Below are positions 55,741 to 64,000 of a stretch of DNA of 64,000 bases, in pieces. Made by a program: the position numbers and the translations under genes. Source of the DNA: Bacteroides intestinalis (GTDB lineage: Bacteria > Bacteroidota > Bacteroidia > Bacteroidales > Bacteroidaceae); assembly GCF_003464595.1 (NCBI RefSeq), contig NZ_QRZF01000015.1, positions 1 through 64,000 of the forward strand, read 5' to 3'. The notes under the pieces were generated by a model that saw only the letters and a program-made list of their open reading frames with translations, did no database searches and was not told the origin of the DNA. Numbering within the stretch: the stretch's first letter is position 1; each line of letters opens with the position of its first letter.

Positions 55741-56343
55741 TTATTCTGCACAATGTTTCAGTTTTCTGAAATGGGTAAGCAGCTGTTCGGTGTCTTCCCA
55801 TGCATGATAACGGTTCCAAATATCACCCAATAAAGCAGCACCACCGAAACCTAAAGATTTGATTTCTGCAAGGTTTGCTTCACTGATTCCACCCAGAGCA
55901 ATCACTTTTTCACTGATAATGCCTTTTTCTTGCGCTTGTCTCAGTGCCTCTGTTGAATAGCCCGAACGATATCCTTGTTTGGAAATACTGTCGTAAACGG
56001 GGCTCATGAGTACATAATCAAACCGAGGTGTTGTGGTTTCCACCTCTTCCAAGCTATGACAGGCACGACTTAATAGTCCATGATAATTTTCAGGTGCTTC
56101 CGGATGACGGGAATTCAGGTGAATCCCTCCTAAAGAATACTTCTCTTTCAGAAGGAAGAAGTCATGAATAACAATCCGGTTTCTATATTTCATCGGGATT
56201 TCCTGTAGAAGACTTTCCACTTCATAGATTTCAGCCTCCGGCTTACGTAAATGCAATAAATCCAGTCCTACCTTAAAAAGTTCAGTGAGGATACGCGCCT
56301 CATCCGGAAGAAAGTCCGGAGATGTAATGATAATGAATTTCAT
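55741..56343 (-). CDS. Second ThiE/TenI-like protein
   Basis: A 200-residue TIM-barrel protein of the ThiE superfamily. It has LDLLHLRKPEAE, VIHDFFLLKEKYSLGGIHLN and IALGGISEANLAEIKSLGFGG, but the loop that binds pyrimidine in true ThiE is less clear. TenI-type paralogues act on thiazole tautomers, which is a possible role. It is 4 bases from thiD and in the same direction, so they are one transcript. Confidence 0.82.
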   Translation of the reverse strand: MKFIIITSPDFLPDEARILTELFKVGLDLLHLRKPEAEIYEVESLLQEIPMKYRNRIVIHDFFLLKEKYSLGGIHLNSRHPEAPENYHGLLSRACHSLEEVETTTPRFDYVLMSPVYDSISKQGYRSGYSTEALRQAQEKGIISEKVIALGGISEANLAEIKSLGFGGAALLGDIWNRYHAWEDTEQLLTHFRKLKHCAE

Positions 56344-56347
56344 GTCT

Positions 56348-57166
56348 TTATTTGTTATTTACCGGACTTATCAAAGACGGAAAATGCCATAAAGGACCAT
56401 TCCCCTGCCCTATATGCAAATCTTTTCCGGCTTCGATAGCACAAGAAATGTATTCCTTGGCTTGCTCCACAGCTTCATACAAAGATGCCCCTTGTGCCAG
56501 GAATGTAGCAATTGCGGATGAAAGTGTACACCCTGTACCATGCAGATTGCCGGAACGGATGCGATTGCTACCAAAGATATTCAGTTGATTTCCATCATAA
56601 AGCACATCACACATTTCATTACCCTTCAAATGACCTCCCTTAATAAGAAAGGCACAGTGATACTTTTCAAACAAGCGGCATGCAGCATCCTCCATTTCAT
56701 CAACCGTATGAACAGGTTGCTGTAGCAGAACCTCTGTTTCGTGTAAATTAGGAGTAACAAGAGACACTTCCGGAAGCAATAGCGTACAGATAGCTTCCAC
56801 TGCCTCACCCGTCATCAGATTGTGCCCACTGGTAGAAACCATTACCGGATCGAGAACCACCTGCCGGGGTGAATATTGATGTAACAACCGTGCAATTTCA
56901 CTAATAATCTCCACATTTCCGGTCATACCTATCTTAACGGCATCCGGCCGTAAATCTTCCATCACAGCCTGCATCTGCTTGCCTACCAGTTCTGCCGGCA
57001 CAGGATGGACAGCTTGCACACCTAATGTATTCTGCACAGTGATTGCAGTGATTGCCGTAGCAGCATATCCGCCCAATGCGGAGATAGTCTTTATATCCGC
57101 CTGTATGCCTGCACCACCGGAACTGTCGGAACCGGCAACGGAAAGAACAATCGCTTTTTTATCCAT
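56348..57166 (-). CDS. thiD: Hydroxymethylpyrimidine/phosphomethylpyrimidine kinase
   Basis: A 272-residue ribokinase-fold enzyme. It has VAGSDSSGGAGIQADIKTIS, ITVQNTLGVQAVHP, VLDPVMVSTSGHNLM, LIKGGHLKG and the anion-hole motif GTGCTLSSAIATFLAQG. It phosphorylates HMP-P to HMP-PP. It lies 8 bases after the oxidoreductase gene and 4 before the second ThiE-like gene. Confidence 0.95.
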   Translation of the reverse strand: MDKKAIVLSVAGSDSSGGAGIQADIKTISALGGYAATAITAITVQNTLGVQAVHPVPAELVGKQMQAVMEDLRPDAVKIGMTGNVEIISEIARLLHQYSPRQVVLDPVMVSTSGHNLMTGEAVEAICTLLLPEVSLVTPNLHETEVLLQQPVHTVDEMEDAACRLFEKYHCAFLIKGGHLKGNEMCDVLYDGNQLNIFGSNRIRSGNLHGTGCTLSSAIATFLAQGASLYEAVEQAKEYISCAIEAGKDLHIGQGNGPLWHFPSLISPVNNK

Positions 57167-57174
57167 AAGTCAGG

Positions 57175-58230
57175 TTATAATCTGATAACACTTCCTGTCC
57201 GACTACTTTCCCAAGCCGCTTCAATCAGCCGGATGACACCAAGAACTCCGCGGGCATCACTTTGCAAGACCTCTCCTTTACGGACATGCTGATAAATATT
57301 CTCATAGAAAGCAGCATAGTTACCGGGAAGGGTTGGATAGGATTCACGCACCACATCCCCATTCTTTTCCGTATGAAGTATTCCCCACTGGGATTTATCT
57401 TCCTCTCCCCAATGCGGAGTATCCGGCAGTATGCCTTTAGTTAGATCTGCTTCCTGAGGATCAAGACCGTACTTCACATACGAACCTTCCGTGCCATGAA
57501 GTACAAAGCGAGGTTCATTCTCACACATCAGATAACTGGCTTTCAGTGTAATCTTCACTTCCGGCGCGTGGGCAGGTTTCAGTAAATGGATAATGAAGTA
57601 ATCATCCACTTTACCACCGGTACGCAAAGTTGCAATATCGGCAAATACAGCTTCGGGCATACCGAACAACTGCACAGCCTGATCTATGACGTGGGCACCC
57701 AGATTATAAGTCAGGCCTCCGCCACTCTCCCCGGTTTCTTTCCAGGTATTGGGTTTGATGAAATTCCGGTAACGGGGAAAGGTGGATTCAAATTCTACCA
57801 GACGACCTAACAGGCCTTTGTCCAATATTTCTTTCACGGTCAGGAAGTCGCAATCCCAACGGCGATTCTGGTACACACTCAGGGTTAATCCTTTTTCAGC
57901 AGCAAGAGCCACAAGTTCTTCCCCTTCTTCTACGGTAGTAGTGAAAGGTTTTTCCACAACAACATGCTTTCCGGCTTCGAGAGCACGACGGGCATATTCA
58001 TAATGGGAACTATCCGGAGTATTTACAACAACCAGTTCCAACTCCTCCATCCCTATCAATTCTTCAAAACTACGCACGATACGGGATTGCGGATATTTCA
58101 CCTTCGACAATTCCTTGCTGCGTTCCGTAATCGCAGTCAACTCAAAATGGGGATTGGTAGAAATAAAAGGAGCATGAAACACCTGCCCCGACATTCCGAA
58201 AGCGGCCAATCCAGTTTTTATCTTATCCAT
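57175..58230 (-). CDS. Gfo/Idh/MocA-family oxidoreductase
   Basis: A 351-residue cytoplasmic protein with an N-terminal Rossmann motif (GLAAFGMSGQVFHAPFI), VVNTPDSSHYEYARRALEAG and EKPFTTTVEEGEEL, and the typical C-terminal fold with GAHVIDQAVQLFG. It is an NAD(P)-dependent sugar or polyol dehydrogenase of unknown substrate. The longer frame to 58272 crosses the -7 box at 58253-58260, so ATG at 58230 is used. It heads the thiD operon, possibly by chance. Confidence 0.88.
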   Translation of the reverse strand: MDKIKTGLAAFGMSGQVFHAPFISTNPHFELTAITERSKELSKVKYPQSRIVRSFEELIGMEELELVVVNTPDSSHYEYARRALEAGKHVVVEKPFTTTVEEGEELVALAAEKGLTLSVYQNRRWDCDFLTVKEILDKGLLGRLVEFESTFPRYRNFIKPNTWKETGESGGGLTYNLGAHVIDQAVQLFGMPEAVFADIATLRTGGKVDDYFIIHLLKPAHAPEVKITLKASYLMCENEPRFVLHGTEGSYVKYGLDPQEADLTKGILPDTPHWGEEDKSQWGILHTEKNGDVVRESYPTLPGNYAAFYENIYQHVRKGEVLQSDARGVLGVIRLIEAAWESSRTGSVIRL

Positions 58231-58252
58231 ATAAATTTCTTTTTCTTGCAGC

Positions 58253-58260
58253 AAAACTAA
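58253..58260 (-). promoter_or_regulatory. Probable -7 box (TAGTTTTG, minus strand) for the oxidoreductase-thiD operon
   Basis: CAAAACTA on the plus strand reads TAGTTTTG on the minus strand, 23 bases ahead of the start at 58230. No TPP riboswitch was found in this leader. Confidence 0.4.
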
Positions 58261-58341
58261 TGAAATTATCATTTATTTGCCACATAAAACAATGACTATA
58301 TAACAATCCTTGCAAGATTTATCATCTGCATTTGTACACTG

Positions 58342-60372
58342 TTATAGTTTTTTTAGTACTATGAGAGCCTGATTCATCTCAACGGCCTTATTCCATATTT
58401 CCTGCAACTGGCTATAATACTCGGAAGGCATAACAGAGGAATTCAAGCTGAATGAATAGTTCACAATGAGATTGTTTCCGTTTCTTTGAATCATATATTT
58501 GCATTGCAGTTTACCATCTTCAGTCTTCACTACTTGCGAGTGAGGTATTTCTTCCACTTCATATCCTTCGGGAAGCGTCAGTGCACAAGAGAGATTCAAC
58601 CGATACAGATAGGGAAACTCAACCGGAAGAATTCGCTCCGACTGTATAAAGGGGTTCTTGGTCAACTGCGGGAATAGCATCGGATTGATATAGATGTGGT
58701 CCTCCGACTTCTCTGCTTCAAGTATAAAATCAAAATCTTCCTGTATGGTTGCAAAGTCATCTTCCATCTCTGTTCGTTTCAGATTGCTGATAGCCAGCTT
58801 TTCTTTAACCAATTCCTGCTTATTTACAAGAGAGTCTTTGGTCTGATACTCTTTCCTATATTCAAGGGCATCATATCCCTTCAGAATAGTAGTCCGGCGC
58901 CCCGTTATCTGATTTCCCTGAGCATTCGCACTAATCTTCATAAAAATCTGGTTGGTAGGTATCTCCTGCAAATTCACCCACTTCTTATTTTCAGGTATAT
59001 CTGCAGAAAGTATACGCGCTTTAGTTACAGACAATTCAATAGGTAGCACATTAAGAGCAGGTACATCCATCGAGCCATCCAAATAAACATATTTGCCTCT
59101 AACCTCATCATAAATAGCAACCACAAAAGTGTTCAACTTCTGAAGGGAAGGGAAACTGACCGGCAACATTCCTACAGAGCGCCGACTCATGACAACAGGA
59201 TAAGCTTTGATACCAAAGCTTTTGAGCATGCCGATAAAGATAAAATTTAAATCAGCGTTACTGCCGGTTCCGGTCTTAAGTACTTTATCCAGATTTTCAC
59301 TATGCAATTTATATTCTCCATTCCATGAAAACTTCTGCTTTAGCAATTGGAATGTTCCTATTACTTTTTTGTTAAAATCCAAATTGCCTGAACGACTAAG
59401 TTCCCGCATCTCTTCAATATATGGATTCTTCCACAACAAGTTCGCACCGAAACTCTGACTCTCTTCCCTGGTCAGTTGCTTGTCCACATCTTCCCAGTTC
59501 TGGCTGTAAGGCTTATAGTCTTCACCCGGATAATTAGTGCCTTGCAGATCGAAGCTGACCTGTATTTTATAATCCTCCGGACACCAACAGAAAGATTCAT
59601 CCTGACGGATGGCAGGCAAATTCCGGGAGGTGAATGTTAGTCTCCGTGCTGAAATAGAAAAGTCATGGGCAACTCTTGCTACACCACTTGTCGTGTGTTG
59701 CTTGGCCTGCATCGAGCTTTTCTCTTCCAGAACATCTATATATTGACGGCCTCTGAACTCAACATTGTATACAAATACATGTGGAATGGTTATTTCATAT
59801 TGGTTGTATATTACAGGAAGTTCTTCCTGCATCATCCAATTTTCTATGTGCACAGAATAATCAGAAACCACTTTATAATGATATTCTATAACCGTTCCAA
59901 CCTTGACAGCAGGCAACGAAAACTTTAATACTTTGTAATAGGTATTCACCCGTTCATTGGAAACCAGTTCCCGCTTCAGACGAGTCTTGGTAATTTTCCC
60001 ATTTTCCAGATTATAAGAGCATCCGTCCAAGTCCAGAATACCGTCTTTCTCTTTATCTCTGTCAGAAGGTGCATAGTAAGGAATGGTCACATCTGCATGC
60101 GATACTCCCTGCGGTTTCAGTATCTTAATACGCACCCAATGTTCCGTAAACAACTGGAAACCATCATCGTAAGTAAATCCACTTTTACCCTTATGAAATA
60201 AATAAACTGCAGTTGCAGTGGTATCAGGAGCGTATGCAGTCAATGCCACCTCTTCTTTGGAGGGTCTGCCATACTTTAAATCAGGCTCAATTACAGTAGT
60301 AGCTTGTTGTGAGAAAGCCATCGGAAAGTACAAGGAAATAAACACGCAGAATATAAACAACTTGTTTTTCAT
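58342..60372 (-). CDS. DUF3857 / transglutaminase-like exported protein
   Basis: A 676-residue protein with a signal peptide (about 1-22, AFSQ end). The N-terminal half fits DUF3857 (a beta-rich region with WVRIKILKPQGVSHADVTIP and GTVIEYHYKVVSDY). The middle carries a transglutaminase-like core with GTGSNADLNFIFIGMLKSFG, where the usual Cys of the catalytic triad appears to be replaced by Asn/Ala-type residues, and a DGSMDVPALN segment. The C-terminal part is beta-rich. The frame to 60396 is cut to ATG at 60372. Function unknown; such proteins are often periplasmic. Confidence 0.82.
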   Translation of the reverse strand: MKNKLFIFCVFISLYFPMAFSQQATTVIEPDLKYGRPSKEEVALTAYAPDTTATAVYLFHKGKSGFTYDDGFQLFTEHWVRIKILKPQGVSHADVTIPYYAPSDRDKEKDGILDLDGCSYNLENGKITKTRLKRELVSNERVNTYYKVLKFSLPAVKVGTVIEYHYKVVSDYSVHIENWMMQEELPVIYNQYEITIPHVFVYNVEFRGRQYIDVLEEKSSMQAKQHTTSGVARVAHDFSISARRLTFTSRNLPAIRQDESFCWCPEDYKIQVSFDLQGTNYPGEDYKPYSQNWEDVDKQLTREESQSFGANLLWKNPYIEEMRELSRSGNLDFNKKVIGTFQLLKQKFSWNGEYKLHSENLDKVLKTGTGSNADLNFIFIGMLKSFGIKAYPVVMSRRSVGMLPVSFPSLQKLNTFVVAIYDEVRGKYVYLDGSMDVPALNVLPIELSVTKARILSADIPENKKWVNLQEIPTNQIFMKISANAQGNQITGRRTTILKGYDALEYRKEYQTKDSLVNKQELVKEKLAISNLKRTEMEDDFATIQEDFDFILEAEKSEDHIYINPMLFPQLTKNPFIQSERILPVEFPYLYRLNLSCALTLPEGYEVEEIPHSQVVKTEDGKLQCKYMIQRNGNNLIVNYSFSLNSSVMPSEYYSQLQEIWNKAVEMNQALIVLKKL

Positions 60373-60401
60373 GATTTGACTTTTTGAGGTTACCAATTAT
60401 A

Positions 60402-60409
60402 CAAAAGTA
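60402..60409 (-). promoter_or_regulatory. Probable -7 box (TACTTTTG, minus strand) for the DUF3857 gene
   Basis: CAAAAGTA on the plus strand reads TACTTTTG on the minus strand and lies 30 bases ahead of the start at 60372. Confidence 0.4.
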
Positions 60410-60593
60410 ATAATTAATACAATACAGAGGTGACTATCTTATAAAAAAATAAAGACTCATTACCTTGTAACTTCGCAAGCATGCCATCAAATTGAAGATT
60501 GCAGATTTAAGATTCTGACTTCTATAGCCCTAAGAAATTGGACATTAAACTAAATTCTTACATGAAAATCATACTAATTAGGTAAGAAACAAG

Positions 60594-60601
60594 TATTTTT
60601 G
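60594..60601 (+). promoter_or_regulatory. Probable -7 box (TATTTTTG) for the GH28 gene
   Basis: TATTTTTG matches TAnnTTTG and lies 26 bases before the start codon at 60628. No exact -33 element was seen. Confidence 0.4.
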
Positions 60602-60627
60602 CCGCACACATTATTTATATAAATACC

Positions 60628-61998
60628 ATGAAGAAAATTGTTTTTTGGGTCTGTCTGCTCCCTATCCTCTGGACAGCATGCAACAGTACCGCTACTCCCC
60701 GCAAAGAATCCGGTGAATGGGCAAGGGTTCTCGAAATCCTGAAAAAGATTGTTCCCCCTACGTTTCCGGACAGCATATATGACGTAACTGCCTATGGAGC
60801 AAAGAGTGATACGACTTTCGACAGCCGTCCTGCCATACTGGAAGCCGTCAACCAATGCAATCAAAACGGTGGTGGCACTGTACTCATTCCTGCCGGAAAC
60901 TATTTCAGCAAAGGTTCCATCCTTCTGAAAAGTAACGTGAATCTACATGTAGCCGAAGGTGCACGCCTGGAATTCTCCACCGTAGCTTCCGACTATCTCC
61001 CCATGGTATTGACCAAATGGGAAGGAACAGAATGTTTCAACTACTCCCCTTTCATCTATGCATATCAATGTACTAACATTGCCCTGACCGGTAAAGGTAC
61101 GATTGATGGAAACGGGGCTGTAACATTCAACGACTGGCATGCATTGCAAGGGCCTGCTGTGAATCGTCTGCGTCAAATGGGCATCGACTCCATTCCGGTA
61201 TACGAACGTGTATTTGGAGAAGGGCATTACCTGCGCCCCTGCATGATACAGTTCTACGGCTGCAAAAATGTACTGGTGGAAGATGTGCAAATCTACGATT
61301 CTCCCTTCTGGATCATCCATCCTGTATTCTGCGATAATGTCACCGTACGCAATGTATATATAGACAGTAACAACTACAATAACGATGGTTGTGATCCGGA
61401 ATCGAGCACCAACGTACTGATTGAAAACATGGACTTCAACGTGGGGGATGATGGTATCGCCATCAAATCTGGGCGCGACCAGGACGGTTGGCGCATCGGA
61501 CAGGCTACGGAGAACGTAATTATCCGGAATTGCCACTTCGCCCGGTGGGCTATTACCATCGGTAGTGAAATGTCCGGCGGAGTACGGAATATTTTTATCG
61601 AGGATTGCAAGATAGACAGTTGCCGCAACGGAATTTACTTCAAATCAAATCTGGACCGTGGCGGATACTTCGAGAATCTGAATATGCGCCGGATAGAAGC
61701 GGATGTCTGCCTGTGGGGAGTAATTAACTTCCGTACAAATTATCACGGATACCGCGGTGGAAATCATCCGACACTCTTCCGTAATATCTGTATAGAAGAT
61801 GTGACTTGTAACCGTGTAGATAGCGTAGCACTTATGGCAAATGGATTACCGGAAGCCAAACTATACAACATTACCCTGCGAAATATAAAGGTGAAGAAAG
61901 CACCGAAAGCCATACAGATGGACAATGTAGTGAACTTAACACTCGAAAACGTAGAGGTGAACGGTAAGCAGGTTACTTCGGTTGAGCAAGATAACTAA
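60628..61998 (+). CDS. GH28 family polygalacturonase-like lipoprotein
   Basis: A 456-residue lipoprotein (box LWTAC, Cys18). The parallel beta-helix of GH28 is seen: VTAYGAKSDTTFDSRPAI near the start, LTGKGTIDGNG, SPFWIIHP, the catalytic NNDGCDPESS and VGDDGIAIKSG, and then IGSEMSGGV in the place of the usual GHG. It would cut galacturonan or related pectin parts. It is a single gene with its own promoter, and a 22-bp repeat array follows its stop codon. Confidence 0.88.
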   Translation: MKKIVFWVCLLPILWTACNSTATPRKESGEWARVLEILKKIVPPTFPDSIYDVTAYGAKSDTTFDSRPAILEAVNQCNQNGGGTVLIPAGNYFSKGSILLKSNVNLHVAEGARLEFSTVASDYLPMVLTKWEGTECFNYSPFIYAYQCTNIALTGKGTIDGNGAVTFNDWHALQGPAVNRLRQMGIDSIPVYERVFGEGHYLRPCMIQFYGCKNVLVEDVQIYDSPFWIIHPVFCDNVTVRNVYIDSNNYNNDGCDPESSTNVLIENMDFNVGDDGIAIKSGRDQDGWRIGQATENVIIRNCHFARWAITIGSEMSGGVRNIFIEDCKIDSCRNGIYFKSNLDRGGYFENLNMRRIEADVCLWGVINFRTNYHGYRGGNHPTLFRNICIEDVTCNRVDSVALMANGLPEAKLYNITLRNIKVKKAPKAIQMDNVVNLTLENVEVNGKQVTSVEQDN

Positions 61999-62032
61999 GG
62001 GTAAAGACCTGGAACATCTTGAGGCTTGATGT

Positions 62033-62120
62033 AAAAGATGCCATCTTTTGATGTAAAAGGTGGCATCTTTTGTAACATAAGATGGCATCTTTCACTGTAA
62101 AAGGTGGCATCTTTTGCATG
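62033..62120. repeat. Tandem array of four 22-bp palindromic units
   Basis: Units begin at 62033, 62055, 62077 and 62099, an exact 22-base period. Each has an 18-base core, consensus AAAAGRTGSCATCTTTTG, which is an almost perfect palindrome about one central base, plus a 4-base linker. The array lies between two convergent genes. The period is the same as that of the array at 14963-15099 but the sequence is unrelated. Confidence 0.85.
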
Positions 62121-62148
62121 ACATGTAAGGGAGTTCTTATCAGAAGGG

Positions 62149-63165
62149 TTATTCCCTAACCAACGGACGTTTACGCCAGTCGTCTTTCACGTAGCTGTCA
62201 GGATAAACGGTCTTATCTATCAACTCGCCGCCTTTCAGGTGTATCCAGGAAGTAAAGGTGCGTTTGCCCTCCTTCAATACAATCACACGGGCACCGTTTG
62301 AAAGGTGATTATATTCCGTATTACCGCCAGTGAAGCGTCCATAGGCCAGTACGATACCTTTCCACATGACCGAATAATCATTATCATGGTCGTGACCAAC
62401 AAAAGTACCCATCACGTCGCCCGCCTCTTTCATGGCAGCAAACATACCGGTATTAATAGCAGGGGCACAAGCTTTTTCCATACGCGTACCATAGAGAATA
62501 GCATTCTCATCGGAAGCCGCTTCATTATATTCGGGCAAGGGAATGTGGAAAAATGCCAAAGCAGGCAAAGGTTTCCCATCATTCTTAGCGGTAAAGGCAG
62601 CACTTTGCTGACGATACCAGTTTACCTGATCGAACGTGAGCCAGTCGTACCCTTTCACATCGGGCAACTTGGAATACGAATGAGAGTCGAGGCAATAGAG
62701 CACAGAAGCATCTTTCTTGCCATCCGAAGACTTCACTGCAAGAACGTAATCGGGAGATTCGACTGTTCCGCGATCGGGCTGAATGTTGTAAGGCATGGAA
62801 CGGATGACATCATAGAGCTCGGCACGGGTTTTACCTTGTTCATTATCATGGTTACCGAAAGTAACAACAAAAGGCAGCTTGCGGGAAGAAGCACAGGCAA
62901 GCACGGTTCGCATAGCCGTATCCGCAGGTGCGGCATAAACCACATCTCCTGTGAAAACAACCAAGTCGGGACGTTCGGCATCAAGCACTTCATTGATGCG
63001 CTTCAAAGCAATATCCGAAGCAGGATTACCATACTTGAAATGGATGTCGGTAAACTGGACGATTTTAAACTCTCCGTTCTTGTTAAACTTTAAGGGGGAA
63101 ACCTGTGCCTGGCAGAACAGAACTGTCAGAAAAGCCAGACAAAGGGTTAAAGAGATTCTCTTCAT
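62149..63165 (-). CDS. Calcineurin-like phosphoesterase (exported)
   Basis: A 338-residue protein with a signal peptide (about 1-20, CQAQ end). Metal-binding motifs are FTDIHFKYGNP, VFTGDVVYA, TFGNHDNEQGK, FFHIPLPEY and FVGHDHDNDY. It matches the exported phosphoesterase family with purple acid phosphatase-like fold. It is convergent with GH28 and ends near the 22-bp array. Substrate unknown. Confidence 0.9.
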   Translation of the reverse strand: MKRISLTLCLAFLTVLFCQAQVSPLKFNKNGEFKIVQFTDIHFKYGNPASDIALKRINEVLDAERPDLVVFTGDVVYAAPADTAMRTVLACASSRKLPFVVTFGNHDNEQGKTRAELYDVIRSMPYNIQPDRGTVESPDYVLAVKSSDGKKDASVLYCLDSHSYSKLPDVKGYDWLTFDQVNWYRQQSAAFTAKNDGKPLPALAFFHIPLPEYNEAASDENAILYGTRMEKACAPAINTGMFAAMKEAGDVMGTFVGHDHDNDYSVMWKGIVLAYGRFTGGNTEYNHLSNGARVIVLKEGKRTFTSWIHLKGGELIDKTVYPDSYVKDDWRKRPLVRE

Positions 63166-63205
63166 GTTAGTGATTAGTTTTAGGTAGTTATTAGGTCAGA
63201 ATCAA

Positions 63206-63685
63206 TTATTCTTTGGTAATCAGGACTGTTGCATAAGCAGAGATACCTTCTTCGCGACCGGTAAAGCCAAGCTTTTCCGTAGTAGTAGCTTTGATGGAGA
63301 TGTCGTCTTCATCTATTCCCATTACTTTGGCAAGCGTCTGCTGCATGGCGGGAATATGAGATTTCAGTTTGGGGCGTTCCGCACAGATGGTTGCATCAAT
63401 GTTGCCCACGGAATAGCCTTTGGTTGCAATCAGTTCTACGGTTTTCTTCAGTAATATTTTGCTGTCTATGTCCTTGAATTCTCCTGCGGTATCGGGAAAA
63501 TGATAACCGATATCACGCATATTGGCGGCTCCCAGCAAGGCATCACAAATGGTATGGATCAGCACGTCGGCATCCGAATGTCCGAGTAATCCTTTCTCAT
63601 GTTCCAGGCGGATACCGCCTAACCAAAGTTCACGCCCTGCCACCAACTGGTGTACATCGAAGCCAAAGCCTACACGTATTTTCAT
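63206..63685 (-). CDS. ispF: 2-C-methyl-D-erythritol 2,4-cyclodiphosphate synthase
   Basis: A 159-residue enzyme of the non-mevalonate isoprenoid pathway. It shows the metal-site residues in GFGFDVHQL, LGHSDADVLIHTICDALLGA, DIGYHFPDT, and the C-terminal IKATTTEKLGFTGREEGI. It lies 40 bases before the phosphoesterase start in the same direction. Confidence 0.96.
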   Translation of the reverse strand: MKIRVGFGFDVHQLVAGRELWLGGIRLEHEKGLLGHSDADVLIHTICDALLGAANMRDIGYHFPDTAGEFKDIDSKILLKKTVELIATKGYSVGNIDATICAERPKLKSHIPAMQQTLAKVMGIDEDDISIKATTTEKLGFTGREEGISAYATVLITKE

Positions 63686-63755
63686 ATCGTTCTTCTTTAA
63701 TTTTATTGGATGAATGCACGAAAGTACGGAAAAAAAGCAAGTGGGGAATAAAGAC

Positions 63756-63853
63756 AGAACGCAAATTACACAAATTACGCAATTTTTCGTCTTATATAAG
63801 GCAACCGATAGGAGACCTGAAAGAAATTGCGTAACCTGTGTAATTTGCGTTCT
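63756..63853. repeat. 98-bp hairpin element with 30-bp arms
   Basis: The arm at 63756-63785 pairs with 63824-63853, with two mismatches in 30 bases; each arm ends in AGAACGCAAATTACACA. The loop is 38 bases. It stands between ispF and the end of an upstream minus-strand gene. It could be a terminator-like or dispersed repeat element; no transposase or target-site duplication was seen. Confidence 0.75.
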
Positions 63854-63872
63854 ATTCCGTATTCCTTATGAT

Positions 63873-64000
63873 TTACGGTCTATCCGGCAGTTGGGACAGC
63901 AGGTCTTTGTAGAATGCCCTGACGTCCTTCCAGTGATAGAAAGGAGCGATGTCGGTCTTCACCGGAATGCTCACTTCTTTCTCGTTCAGCATGAACTTCA
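63873..64000 (-). CDS. C-terminal end of an unidentified minus-strand gene (cut by the window edge)
   Basis: An open frame of 42 codons runs from the window edge to a stop at 63873-63875, ending in KDLLSQLPDRP. It reads NEKEVSIPVKTDIAPFYHWK before that. Codon use fits neighbouring genes, and the frame is open to the edge, so it is probably the tail of a real gene. No family was recognised. Confidence 0.55.
   Translation of the reverse strand, partial: KFMLNEKEVSIPVKTDIAPFYHWKDVRAFYKDLLSQLPDRP

Noticed and set aside
62033..62120. CRISPR array
   Set aside because: The units are palindromic with a 4-base linker and period 22; no leader or cas gene was seen.
62305..63093. 262-codon open frame on the plus strand
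   Set aside because: It is antisense to the phosphoesterase, whose metal motifs are intact, and has no recognisable content.

Overview
The window looks like chromosomal DNA of a gut Bacteroidales species, most likely Bacteroides. The evidence is a SusC/SusD pair with FecR and an ECF sigma factor, many Bacteroidetes lipoproteins, several glycoside hydrolases, and promoters of the Bacteroides type (TTTG, about 19-20 nt, TAnnTTTG) with few Shine-Dalgarno sequences. No rRNA, tRNA, transposase, integrase or CRISPR array was seen.

Layout. (1) 173-8140: a surface or secretion cassette with a 39-residue acidic peptide, a large lipoprotein with an Asn-rich repeat region, a Wzz-like protein, an ABC exporter, an HprK-like kinase and a PF14907-like nucleotidyltransferase, followed by a coiled-coil protein. 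This is the best candidate for an undescribed system. (2) 9140-14113: a TolC / HlyD / two ABC-2 permease efflux operon with no ATPase gene. (3) 14330-17377: a DUF6078-like protein and a VirE/DUF3874 protein, separated by an intergenic region carrying a 22-bp-period palindromic array. (4) 17395-36421: a polysaccharide-utilisation region with GH20, GH92, a GDSL esterase, a TlpA-like protein, GH109-like, GH2, GH105, SusD, SusC, FecR and a divergent ECF sigma factor. (5) 36546-40286: a BlaI-type repressor, an M56 sensor with two TonB C-terminal domains, and a TlpA-like lipid- or periplasm-facing protein. A palindrome over the -7 box of the blaI-like gene recurs over the -7 box of the TlpA-like gene at 22417, which suggests a shared regulon. 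(6) 40369-48406: housekeeping genes on the minus strand (Mrp, trmB, ilvE, xseB, xseA, a subtilase, mnmA, a phosphoesterase). (7) 48659-50908: a porin and an uncharacterised protein. (8) 50967-57166: thiamin genes, with a TPP riboswitch ahead of thiE-thiC-thi4 and a separate thiD plus second thiE-like gene; the Thi4 protein has His at the position of the sacrificial Cys. (9) 57175-64000: an oxidoreductase, a DUF3857 transglutaminase-like protein, GH28, a phosphoesterase, ispF and the 3' end of an unidentified gene.

Starts were moved inward from the longest open frame where a signal peptide, a promoter box or the neighbouring gene made the longer form unlikely; each case is stated. Family calls rest on motifs read by eye, not on database searches.
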